From contig DATLFN010000038.1 in assembly GCA_035540975.1 (NCBI GenBank), forward strand, positions 1 to 48,320: DNA of 48,320 nt, in the 5' to 3' direction. Positions 40,941 through 48,320 of the stretch are shown piece after piece; the stretch's first letter is position 1, and each line of letters opens with the position of its first letter. The notes beneath the pieces were generated by a model. The model was not told the origin of the DNA. It searched no databases and worked only from the letters and a program-made list of their open reading frames with translations. Origin of the DNA: Acidimicrobiales bacterium (GTDB lineage: Bacteria; Actinomycetota; Acidimicrobiia; Acidimicrobiales; GCA-2861595). Made by a program: the position numbers and the translations under genes.

Positions 40941-42287
40941 ATGGCGTCGCGATCGGGGATCGCCGGGTTGGTTGCAGCGGTGGCGTCGGCGGCGAGCCTG
41001 GCTCCGGGCGTCGTGGCTGCCGATGCCGGCGGCCGCGCCAACGGCCGGTACGAGGTCTGGGCGATCGACCAGTCGAACTCGCCCGGCCGCACCTACGGGG
41101 GCACCCTCTACGTGTGGGACGGCGAGAAGCTGGCGAACGGGTCGTCGGTGGACGCCCCCGAGACCGTCGACCTCGGCGGGCCGGCGGCGGCGGCCTGCCT
41201 GGCGGCCACCGGGGCGAACCCCGTGCGACCGCACATGGTGGCCTTCAACGCCGAGCACACCCATGCGGTGGTGTCGTTCGTGGCGTCGGGCCACGTGCTC
41301 CTCCTCGACGCGGCGACGCGGGAGGCGCGGGCGTGCGTCCGGACCTCGCCCGGCGCCGGCGGCGCCCGCCAGGCCCACTTCGCGGCTCCGTCGCCGGATG
41401 GCGCCTATGTGGTCGTCGCCAACCAGAACGGCAAGCTGCTCGAGCGGGTGGACGTCGACTACGCGGCGAACACCTTCGCCCTGAACCCGGCGGCGACCAT
41501 CGACCTCGCCTCGTGCACCACACCGAACGGCGCAGCCTGTCAGGACGCCGCCCTCCGCCCGGACAACGCTCCCATCTGCCCGGTGGTCGAGGCGACCAGC
41601 CGTCACACCTTCGTGACCCTGCGGGGCGGCGGGATGTTCGTCGTCGACAGCGCCGCCACACCCATGCGCATCGTCGCCGAGTACGACCGGGCGACCGTCC
41701 ACCCCAACGGCTGCGGGGGTGCCGAGGTGCCCGCCAGGCGGCACGGGCCGGGGAAGATGTACGTGAACTCGGGCGGCGGGACGGGGCCCAACCTGTTCGA
41801 GGCCGACCTGTACGCCTTCCCGGTCACCGGCTTCTCGGCCGCCAACCCGCCCAACACGCCGGCGCCGTCGGTGGTCCTCAGTGAGGACGTCGAGGGGGCC
41901 GATGCCCACGGCGTCGTGCTCACCAAGCACGGCCGGGAGCTGTGGATGGCCGATCGTGGGCGGAACCTGCTGTGGGTCGTGGACACGGCCACCGACCAGC
42001 TCGTCGACCGCCTGCCGCTGGCCGGCGACGTGTCGGCCGACCCCACGCCCGACATCCTGGCCGTGGCGCCGCCGGGCAACCACGTGTTCGCCTCCCTCCG
42101 CGGCCCCAACCCGCTCACCGCCGACCCGCACGTGAGCACGGGCTCCACGCCCGGCGTCGGGGTCCTGCGGGTCGTGAAGGGCGGGCACGGCGCACAGTTC
42201 GAGCTCGTGGCGCGCGTCTCCAACGTGGACGCGGGCGGGGTCGAGCGGGCCGACGTCCACGCGCTCGCGGTGCGATCGACGGGGTGA
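40941..42287 (+). CDS. Secreted beta-propeller protein (YncE/lactonase-like)
   Basis: The 448-aa protein starts with a Sec-type signal peptide (MASRSGIAGLVAAVASAASL) with a likely cut after GVVA. The mature part is built of propeller-type repeats: HTHAVVSFVASGHVLLLDAA, DGAYVVVANQNGKLLERVDV, GRELWMADRGRNLLWVVDTA with TDQLVDRLPL, and GNHVFASLRGPNPLT. Several Cys are spaced for disulfides (SCTTPNGAACQD, PICPV). Such proteins bind ligands or act as lactonases; no catalytic metal set is clear. It has a ribosome site (gaggggg) before ATG 40941. It precedes the molybdoenzyme gene by about 100 bp on the same strand, with a hairpin between. Confidence 0.8.
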   Translation: MASRSGIAGLVAAVASAASLAPGVVAADAGGRANGRYEVWAIDQSNSPGRTYGGTLYVWDGEKLANGSSVDAPETVDLGGPAAAACLAATGANPVRPHMVAFNAEHTHAVVSFVASGHVLLLDAATREARACVRTSPGAGGARQAHFAAPSPDGAYVVVANQNGKLLERVDVDYAANTFALNPAATIDLASCTTPNGAACQDAALRPDNAPICPVVEATSRHTFVTLRGGGMFVVDSAATPMRIVAEYDRATVHPNGCGGAEVPARRHGPGKMYVNSGGGTGPNLFEADLYAFPVTGFSAANPPNTPAPSVVLSEDVEGADAHGVVLTKHGRELWMADRGRNLLWVVDTATDQLVDRLPLAGDVSADPTPDILAVAPPGNHVFASLRGPNPLTADPHVSTGSTPGVGVLRVVKGGHGAQFELVARVSNVDAGGVERADVHALAVRSTG

Positions 42288-42348
42288 CACCTCCGTGGCC
42301 GTCGGGCATTCGCCGAGCGCAGCAGGGACGTCTGTGCGGGTCCCGGAA

Positions 42349-42367
42349 CGAAGGGAGCAGCCCTTCG
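42349..42367 (+). terminator. Hairpin between propeller and molybdoenzyme genes
   Basis: cgaaggg-agcag-cccttcg is a perfect 7-bp stem just before the preferred start of the molybdoenzyme gene and 62 bp after the propeller stop. It lacks a U tract and may be a weak terminator, a processing site or a translational control hairpin. Confidence 0.4.
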
Positions 42368-42384
42368 GTGAGTTGGAGCACGTC

Positions 42385-44865
42385 GTGACCGGAGCACCGA
42401 CGGCGGCGGAGGTGGCGACGTACTGCCCGTTGTGCGTCTCGCGGTGCGGCGCACGAGCGACCGTGGCGAACGGGACCTTCACGCTCGGCCGAGACCCGTC
42501 CCACCCGACCGGGAAGGCGCTGTGCGTCAAGGGAAAGGCGGCGCCCGAGATCACCGCCCATCCCGACCGGCTGCGGTACCCGATGAAGCGCACGGCACCC
42601 AGGGGCGCGCCGGACCCGGGCTGGCAGCGGATCACCTGGGACGAGGCGCTGGACACGGTCGCCGAGCGGCTGCGCGGGCTGGCCCGTGACCACGGCCCCG
42701 AGTCGGTCGTGTTCAGCTCGGTGTCGCCGTCGACCTCGGCGATCGTCGACTGCGTCGACTGGATCCAGCGGCTCCAGCGCGCCTATGGAAGCCCGAACCT
42801 CGTCACCTCGATGGAGCTGTGCGGCTGGGGACGCTACCTCGCCTCGCTCTACACCTACGGAGCGTCGGTACCCGGCGAGTACATGCCCGACCTCGACCGG
42901 GCCGGGTGCATCCTGTTCTGGGGCTACAACCCCGTCGTGTCGCGGTTGGCCCACGCCACCGCGACCAGGGCGGCTCTGCGCCGGGGAGCGAAGCTCGTCG
43001 TCGTCGACCCACGGCGGGCCGGCCTGGCCGCCAAGGCGGATCCTTGGCTGCGCGTACGCCCCGGCACCGACGCCGCCCTGGCGTTGGCGATCACCAACGT
43101 GATGATCGAGCGGGGCTGGTACGACGAGCCGTTCGTCCGCCGCTGGACCAACGGCCCACTCCTGGTCCGGACCGACACGGGGCGTCTGCTCCGCGCCGGC
43201 GACCTCGCTACCGCCGGCGACCCGGGCCACCACGTCGCCTGGGACGAGGTCGCGGGGCAGCCGGTCGTCCTCGACCCGACCGCGCGCGGCTCGGACGTGG
43301 ACGACCACAGCCGTCTGGCGTGCACCGGGACCATCGAGGTCCCGACCGTCGACGGAGCGGTGGCCTGCCGGCCGGCGTTCGACCTGGTGGCCGAGGAGTG
43401 CCGGAGCGTGTCGCCGGCGGTCGCCGAGGAGGTCACCGGCGTCCCCGCCGCGGACATCGAGCGCACCGCCCGGATGCTGTGGGAGCACCGCCCCGTGGCG
43501 TTCTACACCTGGAGCGGCCTGGAGCAGCACAGCGGGACGACCCAGATCATCCGAGCGGTGAACCTGCTCTACGCGCTGACCGGGTGCCTCGACGTGCCCG
43601 GCGGCAACGTCCTCTTCACGCCCGTACCGACGAAGCCGGTCGCCGGTTCAGAACTGCTCGACCCGTCGCAGCGAGCCAAGGCGATCGGCGTGGGCGACCG
43701 CCCCCTCGGGCCGGCCCGGTTCGAGTTCGTCACCGGCGAGGACTTCTACACCGCGGCGCTGGACGGCCGCCCCTACCGGGCCCGCGGACTGGTGAGCTTC
43801 GGCTCGAACCTGCTCCTGGCCCACGGCGACAGCGCGCGCGGGCGTGAGGCGCTCCGGGCGCTCGAGTTCCACGTGCACCTCGACCTGTTCCCGACCCCGA
43901 CCGCCGAATCGGCCGACATCGTCCTTCCGGTGACCGCCGCCTTCGAGGCCGAGGGCCTGAAGGTCGGCTTCGAGGTCTCGCAGGAGGCCCAGTCGCTGGT
44001 GCAGTTGCGCGCCCCGCTCGTCGCGCCCGTGGGCGAGGCCCGCTCCGACATCGAGATCATCTTCGACCTGGCCACCCGGCTCGGCCTCGGCGAGCAGTTC
44101 TTCGACGGCGACGTCGAAGCGGGGTTGGCGCACCACCTGGAGCCGAGCGGGGTGTCGCTGCGGCAGTTGCGCGACGACCCGGCGGGGGTCCGCCTGCCGC
44201 TCGAGACCCGCCACCGGAAGTACGCCGTCGCCGATGAGGACGGCGTACCGGCGGGGTTCGACACGCCGACGGGGCGGATCGAGCTGTACGTCGAGGACTT
44301 CCTCGAGGTCGCCCAGCCGCCCGTCCCCACCTTCACGGAGCCCCTCCTGAGCCCCCGGTCGCGCCCCGACCTCGCCGGTGAGTTCCCACTCGTGCTCACC
44401 TGCGCGAAGGCGTTGCCCTTCTGCGAGACCCAACACCGCCAGGTCGCCGCCCTGCGTCGCCACGCGCCCGACCCCCAGGTCGAGTTGCACCCCGACACCG
44501 CCGACCGGCGGGGCATCGCCGAGGGCGACTGGGTCGAGATCGCGACGCCGAGGGGGAGCGTCCGTGCCCGCGCCAGGCTGAACGACACGCTCGCGGCCGG
44601 CGTCGTGTGCGGCCAGCACGGCTGGTTCGAACCGTGCGAGGAACTGGGGCTCCCTGGTCATCCGCCGTTCGGTCCCGGCAGTGCCAACCTCAACCTGGTG
44701 CTCAGCCAGACGCCGAGCGACCCGATCAGCGGCAGCTCGCCCCTCCGGGCCCAGGTCTGCGAGGTCAAGCGCCTGACCGGGGATCAGGCACCACCTGGTG
44801 AGGGTGGCGACGGGCGGGTCAGCGTCCCCAGCCGCACAGGTGCCCCAGCTCCCGCAATCCGTTGA
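42385..44865 (+). CDS. Molybdopterin oxidoreductase, DMSO-reductase family
   Basis: The 826-aa protein has an N-terminal 4Fe-4S site (Cys14, 17, 21, 47; YCPLCVSRCG and GKALCVKG), then the MGD-binding domains. The expected metal-ligand position reads SMELCGWGRYLAS, i.e. Cys146, as in formate dehydrogenase-like, Nap and polysulfide/thiosulfate reductase enzymes. The C-terminal dinucleotide-binding domain includes LTCAKALPFCETQHRQVAAL and GDWVEIATPRGSVRARARLN. The substrate is unknown. There is no twin-arginine signal, FeS subunit or membrane subunit nearby, so it looks cytoplasmic and orphan. GTG 42385 was chosen (ggag upstream, after the hairpin); GTG 42295 or TTG 42373 are alternatives. An IS21 element lies 37 bp downstream. 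Confidence 0.9.
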   Translation: MTGAPTAAEVATYCPLCVSRCGARATVANGTFTLGRDPSHPTGKALCVKGKAAPEITAHPDRLRYPMKRTAPRGAPDPGWQRITWDEALDTVAERLRGLARDHGPESVVFSSVSPSTSAIVDCVDWIQRLQRAYGSPNLVTSMELCGWGRYLASLYTYGASVPGEYMPDLDRAGCILFWGYNPVVSRLAHATATRAALRRGAKLVVVDPRRAGLAAKADPWLRVRPGTDAALALAITNVMIERGWYDEPFVRRWTNGPLLVRTDTGRLLRAGDLATAGDPGHHVAWDEVAGQPVVLDPTARGSDVDDHSRLACTGTIEVPTVDGAVACRPAFDLVAEECRSVSPAVAEEVTGVPAADIERTARMLWEHRPVAFYTWSGLEQHSGTTQIIRAVNLLYALTGCLDVPGGNVLFTPVPTKPVAGSELLDPSQRAKAIGVGDRPLGPARFEFVTGEDFYTAALDGRPYRARGLVSFGSNLLLAHGDSARGREALRALEFHVHLDLFPTPTAESADIVLPVTAAFEAEGLKVGFEVSQEAQSLVQLRAPLVAPVGEARSDIEIIFDLATRLGLGEQFFDGDVEAGLAHHLEPSGVSLRQLRDDPAGVRLPLETRHRKYAVADEDGVPAGFDTPTGRIELYVEDFLEVAQPPVPTFTEPLLSPRSRPDLAGEFPLVLTCAKALPFCETQHRQVAALRRHAPDPQVELHPDTADRRGIAEGDWVEIATPRGSVRARARLNDTLAAGVVCGQHGWFEPCEELGLPGHPPFGPGSANLNLVLSQTPSDPISGSSPLRAQVCEVKRLTGDQAPPGEGGDGRVSVPSRTGAPAPAIR

Positions 44866-44896
44866 CGGCCGACCCGGTGTTGGCCCGGGTGGCTGC

Positions 44897-44902
44897 ACGA
44901 CG
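44897..44902 (+). repeat. Target-site duplication of the IS21 element, left copy
   Basis: acgacg immediately before the left end TGTC; the identical hexamer follows the right end at 47649-47654. Confidence 0.85.
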
Positions 44903-44993
44903 TGTCGGCGGCCATGAGAACCTGACCGGAGACGGCCAAAGAACTGAACGCTGGCGGCCACGAGAACTGCGCGGTGGCGGCCACCAGATCTGC
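44903..44993 (+). repeat. Left IS21 end with tandem IstA-type repeats
   Basis: Units of the form ggcggccaNgagaac begin near 44907, 44931 (degenerate, gacggccaaagaac) and 44953; the innermost, ggcggccaccagatctgc (44976-44993), is matched exactly by the right end. Confidence 0.85.
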
Positions 44994-45090
44994 TTTTCCG
45001 ATTGACCGTTGCTCCGGTGGGTCCACCACCTGAGCGCTCCTCCCCGGTGTGCTGAGCGTGCTCAAGCACCCAGCCACCGAGGAGGAGCAC

Positions 45091-46574
45091 GTGAAGTCTG
45101 ACGAGGAGATCATGGAGATTCTTGAAGCGTTCGACCTGACCCGCAGTTTCCGGGATGCCGGCGAGCTCGCCGCCTGCTCACCCAACACCGTCGCCCACTG
45201 GGTGGCGGCCCGCGATACCGGCGCCCTGGACGTGCCGGCACGGCGTGACCACCTGATCGACCCGTTCCTGGCCAAGGTCGAGGAGTGGGTGGAGGCGTCC
45301 AACGCCAAGATCCGCGCCGACATCGCCCACGACAGTTGGTGGCCCTCGGCTACACCGGATCGGAGCGCACCACCCGCCGTGCGGTGGCCGCAGCCAAGAA
45401 GGCCCACATCGCCGGGCACCGGCGCATCTACCGGCCGTGGGTGCCCGAGCCGGGCATGTGGTTCCAGTTCGACTACGGCGACGGCCCGGTGGTGGCCGGG
45501 AGGCGCACGTGGCTGTTCTGCGCCTGGCTGTCGTGGTCGAGGTTCCGGGTGGTGATCCCCATCCTCGACAAGACGCTTCCGAGCGTCATCGCCTGCATCG
45601 ACGCCGCCCTGCGCCGCTTCGGCGGGGTGCCCACCTACGCATTGACCGATAACGAAAAGACGGTGACGACCGCCCACGTGGCCCGCATCCCCATCCGCAA
45701 CCCCGAGATGGTCTCCGCTGCCCGCCACTACGGCCTGACGGTCGCCACCTGCGTGGTGGCCGACCCCGAGTCCAAGGGCGGCTCGGAGGCGACGGTGCGC
45801 ATCGCCAAGGCCGATCTGGTGCCGACCGAGGCCAACCTGTTGCCCGCCTACCCGAGCTTCGCCGCCATGGAGCAGGCGTGCGAGGCGTTCTGCCACGACG
45901 TCAACGACCGGGTCCACCGCTCGACCCGCCGGGTTCCCGCCGAAATGGTGGCCGAGGAGCGCCGCCGGCTCCATCGCCTGCCCACGACGCCCTACACCGC
46001 CACCTTCGGGGTGACCCGCACCGTCGGGATCACCACTCCGGTGATCGCCCACGAAGGCGGTGAGTACTCGGTGCCGCACCGCCTGCGCGGCGAGGTGGTG
46101 TGGGTCCGGGCCCACGGCGACGACATCGTGGTCACCCACGTGGGACCGGCCGGCGCCGTCGAGGTGGCCCGCCACGAACGGACCACGCCCGGCAACCCCC
46201 GTCACGTCGATGAGCACTTCGGGCCGACACCGGAGGGGCCGCTCAACCGCACCCCCAGGGCAAGAAGTGCTGCGGAGGCTGCGTTCCTGGCCATCGGGGC
46301 GGGGGCATCGTTGTGGCTCACCGAGGCGGGTGCTGCCGGGGTGGCCCGGCCCCGGCCGAAGATGGCCGACGCCGTTGCTCTCGCCGCCCTGCACGGCACC
46401 GAGGCGGTGGACTGGGCCCTCGGCCATGCCGCGGTCATGGGCCGCTTCGCCGAGAGCGACCTGGCGGCGATCATCGCCCACCACGCCGCCGCCGGCCCCG
46501 GCGACGTGCTGCGAGCAGGCGAGGACCACACCCTCCAGCCCGGCACCTCCGCCTGGGAAGGCTTCGGGAGATGA
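45091..46574 (+). pseudogene. istA: istA transposase, frameshifted
   Basis: GTG 45091 follows gaggaggagc and begins VKSDEEIMEILEAFDLTRSF, with an HTH (GELAACSPNTVAHWVAARD). Near 45334 the frame breaks: gcccacgacagttggtggcc lacks one base relative to the expected HD-K-LVALG, and the +1 frame continues LVALGYTGSERTTRRAVAAA to the stop at 46574. The DDE residues lie after the break: Asp in FQFDYGDG, Asp in ALTDNEKT and Glu in KGGSEATVR. Otherwise about 495 aa would be intact, so the lesion is recent or a sequence error. Confidence 0.88.
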
Positions 46575-46780
46575 CGGCGCCGGCGCGCTTCGACGATCAG
46601 CTCCTCGCCGCCGAGCTGGCCGACCTGCTCGACTTCGTGGCCGACTTCCTGGCCAAGGCCGAGGGTCCGCTCCTGCGGATGGACTTCGCCGACTTCACCT
46701 CCAGTGGCTATGACCTCGACGAGCTGCGCGCTGCTCTGCGCCGCTTCGCCGGCTGGCTCGCCGGCGAGGGTTTCGCATGA
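46571..46780 (+). CDS. Small IS21 accessory protein (69 aa)
   Basis: This gene starts at ATG 46571, overlapping the istA stop (ATGA), and its stop overlaps the istB start (ATGA), so it is part of the transposon operon. The acidic, leucine-rich product (LLAAELADLLDFVADFLAKA, DLDELRAALRRFAGWLAGEG) is probably helical. I know of no assigned function; two-gene IS21 elements lack it. A partner of IstA or IstB is plausible. Confidence 0.75.
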   Translation: MTAPARFDDQLLAAELADLLDFVADFLAKAEGPLLRMDFADFTSSGYDLDELRAALRRFAGWLAGEGFA

Positions 46781-47550
46781 GGACGCCGGAGCCGCCGCCG
46801 TTGGCCGACGACCTCGAGGCGTTGTTGCGCCGCCTGCGCCTGCCGCACATCCGACGCGCTGCCCCCGAGGTCATCGCCACCGCCCGGGCGCAACGCTGGG
46901 AACCAGCCGAGGTGCTCAAGGTCCTCTTCGGCGAGGAGCTGGCCGGAAGGGAGCGCTCCTCGCTCGCCACCCGGCGGGCGGCCGCCACCTTTCCGACCGG
47001 AAAGACCTTCGAGGCGTGGGAGCCGGCGGCGTCGTCCATTCCCGCCCCGACCCAGTCCGCCCTTCGCACCCTGGAGTGGGTCCGCCGGCGGGAGAACCTG
47101 GTGGTGTGCGGGCCGTCCGGCACGGGCAAGACGATGTTCCTCGAGGCGCTGGGGCAGCTGGCCGTCGAGGCCGGCATGAAAGTGGCCTGGTTCGCCCTGG
47201 AGGACCTCGGCGCCCTGGTGCGCCGCCACCGGGCCGACGACACCGTCACCCGGGCCGTGGCCCGCATCCTGCGCTCGGAGATGGTCGTGGTTGACGACAT
47301 AGGACTCTTGCCGGTGAGTCCCGACGCGGCCGAGGGTCTCTACCGCCTGGTCGATGCCGCCTACGAGAAGCGCAGCGTGGCTGTCAGCTCCAACCTGCAC
47401 CCCTCAGGCTTCGACGAGCTGATGCCCAAGACCCTCGCCGGCGCCACGGTCGACCGGCTCCTGCACCACGCCCACGTCTGCGTCACCACCGGCGACAGCG
47501 TGCGCCTTCAGCAGGCCACGACCGGCAAGGGGGTGGTGCCTCTCGGATGA
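46777..47550 (+). CDS. istB: IstB-like ATP-binding transposition helper
   Basis: The 257-aa AAA+ protein has a helical N-domain (LADDLEALLRRLRLPHIRRA), Walker A VCGPSGTGKTMFLEALGQLA, Walker B EMVVVDDIGLLPVS, and sensor-like VAVSSNLHPSGFDELMPKTL with a closing VDRLLHHAHV arginine-finger region. IstB delivers target DNA to the IstA transposase, as MuB/DnaC-like ATPases do. The reading frame is intact. Length is normal for the family. Confidence 0.93.
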   Translation: MRTPEPPPLADDLEALLRRLRLPHIRRAAPEVIATARAQRWEPAEVLKVLFGEELAGRERSSLATRRAAATFPTGKTFEAWEPAASSIPAPTQSALRTLEWVRRRENLVVCGPSGTGKTMFLEALGQLAVEAGMKVAWFALEDLGALVRRHRADDTVTRAVARILRSEMVVVDDIGLLPVSPDAAEGLYRLVDAAYEKRSVAVSSNLHPSGFDELMPKTLAGATVDRLLHHAHVCVTTGDSVRLQQATTGKGVVPLG

Positions 47551-47556
47551 GCACGC

Positions 47557-47648
47557 GCAGATCTGGTGGCCGCCAGCGCGCGGTTCTCATGGCCGCCAGC
47601 GCGCGGTTCTCCTGTCCGCCTCCGCGCGGGTTCTCGTGGCCATTGACA
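47557..47648 (-). repeat. Right IS21 end with tandem IstA-type repeats
   Basis: Read in reverse, the terminal unit tggccacgagaac, then ggcggacaggagaac, ggcggccatgagaac and the innermost ggcggccaccagatctgc follow at about 23-bp intervals, mirroring the left end. Confidence 0.85.
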
Positions 47649-47654
47649 ACGACG
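47649..47654 (+). repeat. Target-site duplication of the IS21 element, right copy
   Basis: acgacg directly after the right end; matches 44897-44902. Confidence 0.85.
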
Positions 47655-47848
47655 AGCCACGACGCGCAGCAGGGAGCGCTCCCAGCGAGGGATGAGATCG
47701 CCCGAGATGGCCTATCGTGGCTTCCGTGACCTTCCGCATGGCATCTTCCGGCTCGTGAGAGGGCCGAACGCCATCCTCTGTGGCACCGCTGGGCAAGCGT
47801 TCGGAGCGGCGCCGATGCGGTAAACCCGCAGGTCACAGGCCGGTTCCT

Positions 47849-47886
47849 TCCGGGGTAGCTCAATTGGCAGAGCATCTGACTGTTAA
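47849..47886 (+). pseudogene. 5' half of tRNA-Asn(GTT)
   Basis: tccgggg-ta-gctc-aattggca-gagc-a-tctga-ctGTTaa gives a correct acceptor 5' strand, D arm, anticodon 5' strand and a full anticodon loop with GTT (Asn). The expected 3' anticodon strand tcaga, T-arm and ccccgga acceptor are absent, and none occurs before the window ends at 48320. The break falls exactly at the end of the anticodon loop, a classic tyrosine-integrase crossover point. This should not yield a working tRNA unless a 3' part is supplied in an unknown way. Confidence 0.8.
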
Positions 47887-48010
47887 GCGAAAAGCCGTAA
47901 ACGGTGTGCTGACCTGCGGTTTTGCCTCAAAATCGGGTCCGAAATCGGCTCAGTTATCCGCTGTAACGGGGTCTGTCAGCGGCGTTTACGGCGGCCTGAT
48001 TCCCGCTAGC
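47887..48010. other. Palindrome-rich, less GC-rich segment: putative attachment-site region
   Basis: Several inverted repeats interlock here: gccgtaaacg (47894-47903) with cgtttacggc (47983-47992); tgacctgcgg (47910-47919) with ccgcaggtca (47826-47835) on the other side of the tRNA half; and ccgctg (47958-47963) with cagcgg (47977-47982). A gtaaac core occurs three times (47820, 47896 and inverted at 47984). This resembles integrase arm sites at a tRNA-borne att site. The base composition is distinctly less GC-rich than the surroundings. No gene is convincing from 47655 to 48183; a 38-codon frame at 47707-47823 is probably chance. Confidence 0.4.
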
Positions 48011-48112
48011 CCGGGGGGACGGGCGCCGGCCAGGGCGGTCAAGGCCGGCCGTCAGGCCGCCCGCAGGGGAAGCCTTGACGGCCCGGTGTCCGGCCCGCCG
48101 GCACACTGGGAG

Positions 48113-48134
48113 AGGAAGCCCGCCAGGGCTTCCT
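48113..48134. terminator. Hairpin aggaagccc-N4-gggcttcct
   Basis: A perfect 9-bp stem with a 4-nt loop lies about 50 bp before the toxin-like gene. It has no U tract. It may terminate read-through or control the next gene; gtcaaggc (48038) / gccttgac (48072) forms a second, weaker dyad just upstream. Confidence 0.45.
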
Positions 48135-48183
48135 GGTCGCCCCTGCCGGTCCGGCGTCGCGTCGAAGGAGCGCTCAGCTGACG

Positions 48184-48320
48184 GTGGACCGGCCGGCGGT
48201 CCGGAGGCGCTGGCGCTTCTACCGCACCGCCGGCGGCTCGACGCCGGTGCGTGACTTCCTCACGGGCGCCACCCTCCCCACCGACGACCGAGACGAGATC
48301 CTCGCCGCCATGAAGGACGT
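48184..48320 (+). CDS. Phage-derived Gp49-like / RelE-type toxin, 5' part only
   Basis: GTG 48184 follows gaaggag by 13 nt and opens VDRPAVRRRWRFYRTAGGST, then PVRDFLTGATLPTDDRDEIL and AAMKDV, running off the window end. W.FYR...G..PV..FL followed by a helix with D...I..AMK is the start of the Gp49-like (HigB/RelE superfamily) mRNA-interferase toxins. The partner antitoxin would usually lie immediately downstream, outside the window. Its position next to a disrupted tRNA fits a mobile-island cargo or stabilisation module. Confidence 0.75.
   Translation, partial: MDRPAVRRRWRFYRTAGGSTPVRDFLTGATLPTDDRDEILAAMKD

Larger units (their letters stand above)
44903..47648 (+). mobile_element. IS21-family insertion sequence (2,746 bp)
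   Basis: The element starts TGTCGGCGGCCATGAGAAC and ends, read in reverse, TGTCAATGGCCACGAGAAC. It is flanked by a perfect 6-bp acgacg duplication. Both ends carry about four tandem ~23-bp units of the type ggcggccaNgagaac, the multi-repeat ends that IstA binds. Inside are istA (frameshifted), a 69-aa small gene and istB, each overlapping the next by 4 nt. The insertion lies in the intergenic space after the molybdoenzyme gene and breaks no visible gene. With istA broken, it should be immobile unless helped in trans. Confidence 0.93.

Noticed and set aside
47707-47823. 38-codon plus-strand frame (MAYRGFRDLPHG...)
   Set aside because: No ribosome site or leaderless box at the right distance, no family, and it runs into the tRNA promoter region.
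47887-48010. Group I intron inside tRNA-Asn
   Set aside because: The segment is too short for a group I intron, no conserved core elements are recognisable, and no matching 3' exon was found before the window ends.

Overview
The window is 48.3 kb of very GC-rich bacterial chromosome. It has many GTG and some TTG starts, tightly overlapping operons and at least fourteen genes that look leaderless. The housekeeping content and order (phoH-ybeY-corC-era, uppS-recO-glyS, dnaG-rpoD), a SARP-type regulator and a MenC homologue point to an actinobacterium. A lineage such as Acidimicrobiia is plausible, but this is inference from gene content only; no marker search was possible.

Layout. 1-1.9 kb: tRNA-Lys and tRNA-His (minus), a cupredoxin-like lipoprotein behind a DtxR-like palindrome, tRNA-Arg, and a DUF433 antitoxin with a frame-broken DUF5615-type toxin. 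2.1-10.8 kb: a large SARP/BTAD-ATPase regulator; a minus-strand operon of SnoaL-like protein, phosphotransferase and methyltransferase; an AhpD-like gene; a DUF6629-like membrane protein; then about 1.5 kb of gene-poor, partly decayed DNA holding two small genes. 10.8-19.2 kb: a cation/proton antiporter gene whose core has been deleted but whose universal-stress-protein tail remains, an AIM24-like gene, hsp20, a minus-strand run cpaB-cpaE-(exported LPxxG protein)-menC, a membrane-anchored metallopeptidase and an excisionase-type DNA-binding protein.

19.2-31.7 kb is core genome: HIT protein, PhoH, YbeY, CorC-like, Era, DinG-family helicase, a DUF1508 protein with a histone-H1-like tail, YceH, Map with a SEC-C knuckle overlapping AroC, a YihY membrane protein, UppS and RecO. 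31.9-40.8 kb: GlyRS, an SQR-like flavoprotein, pyruvate phosphate dikinase, DnaG and the primary sigma factor. 40.9-44.9 kb: a secreted beta-propeller protein and an orphan molybdopterin oxidoreductase.

44.9-47.65 kb is a complete IS21-family insertion with multi-repeat ends and a 6-bp target duplication; its istA is frameshifted. The last 0.6 kb holds the 5' half of a tRNA-Asn gene that stops in the anticodon loop and runs into a less GC-rich, highly palindromic stretch, then the start of a Gp49/RelE-like toxin gene. This looks like the edge of an integrated element extending beyond the window.

Two features run across the window: a TANNNT box 6-7 nt before the start codon of many genes with no Shine-Dalgarno sequence, and a two-copy intergenic repeat made of triloop hairpins (23.8 kb and 33.3 kb).
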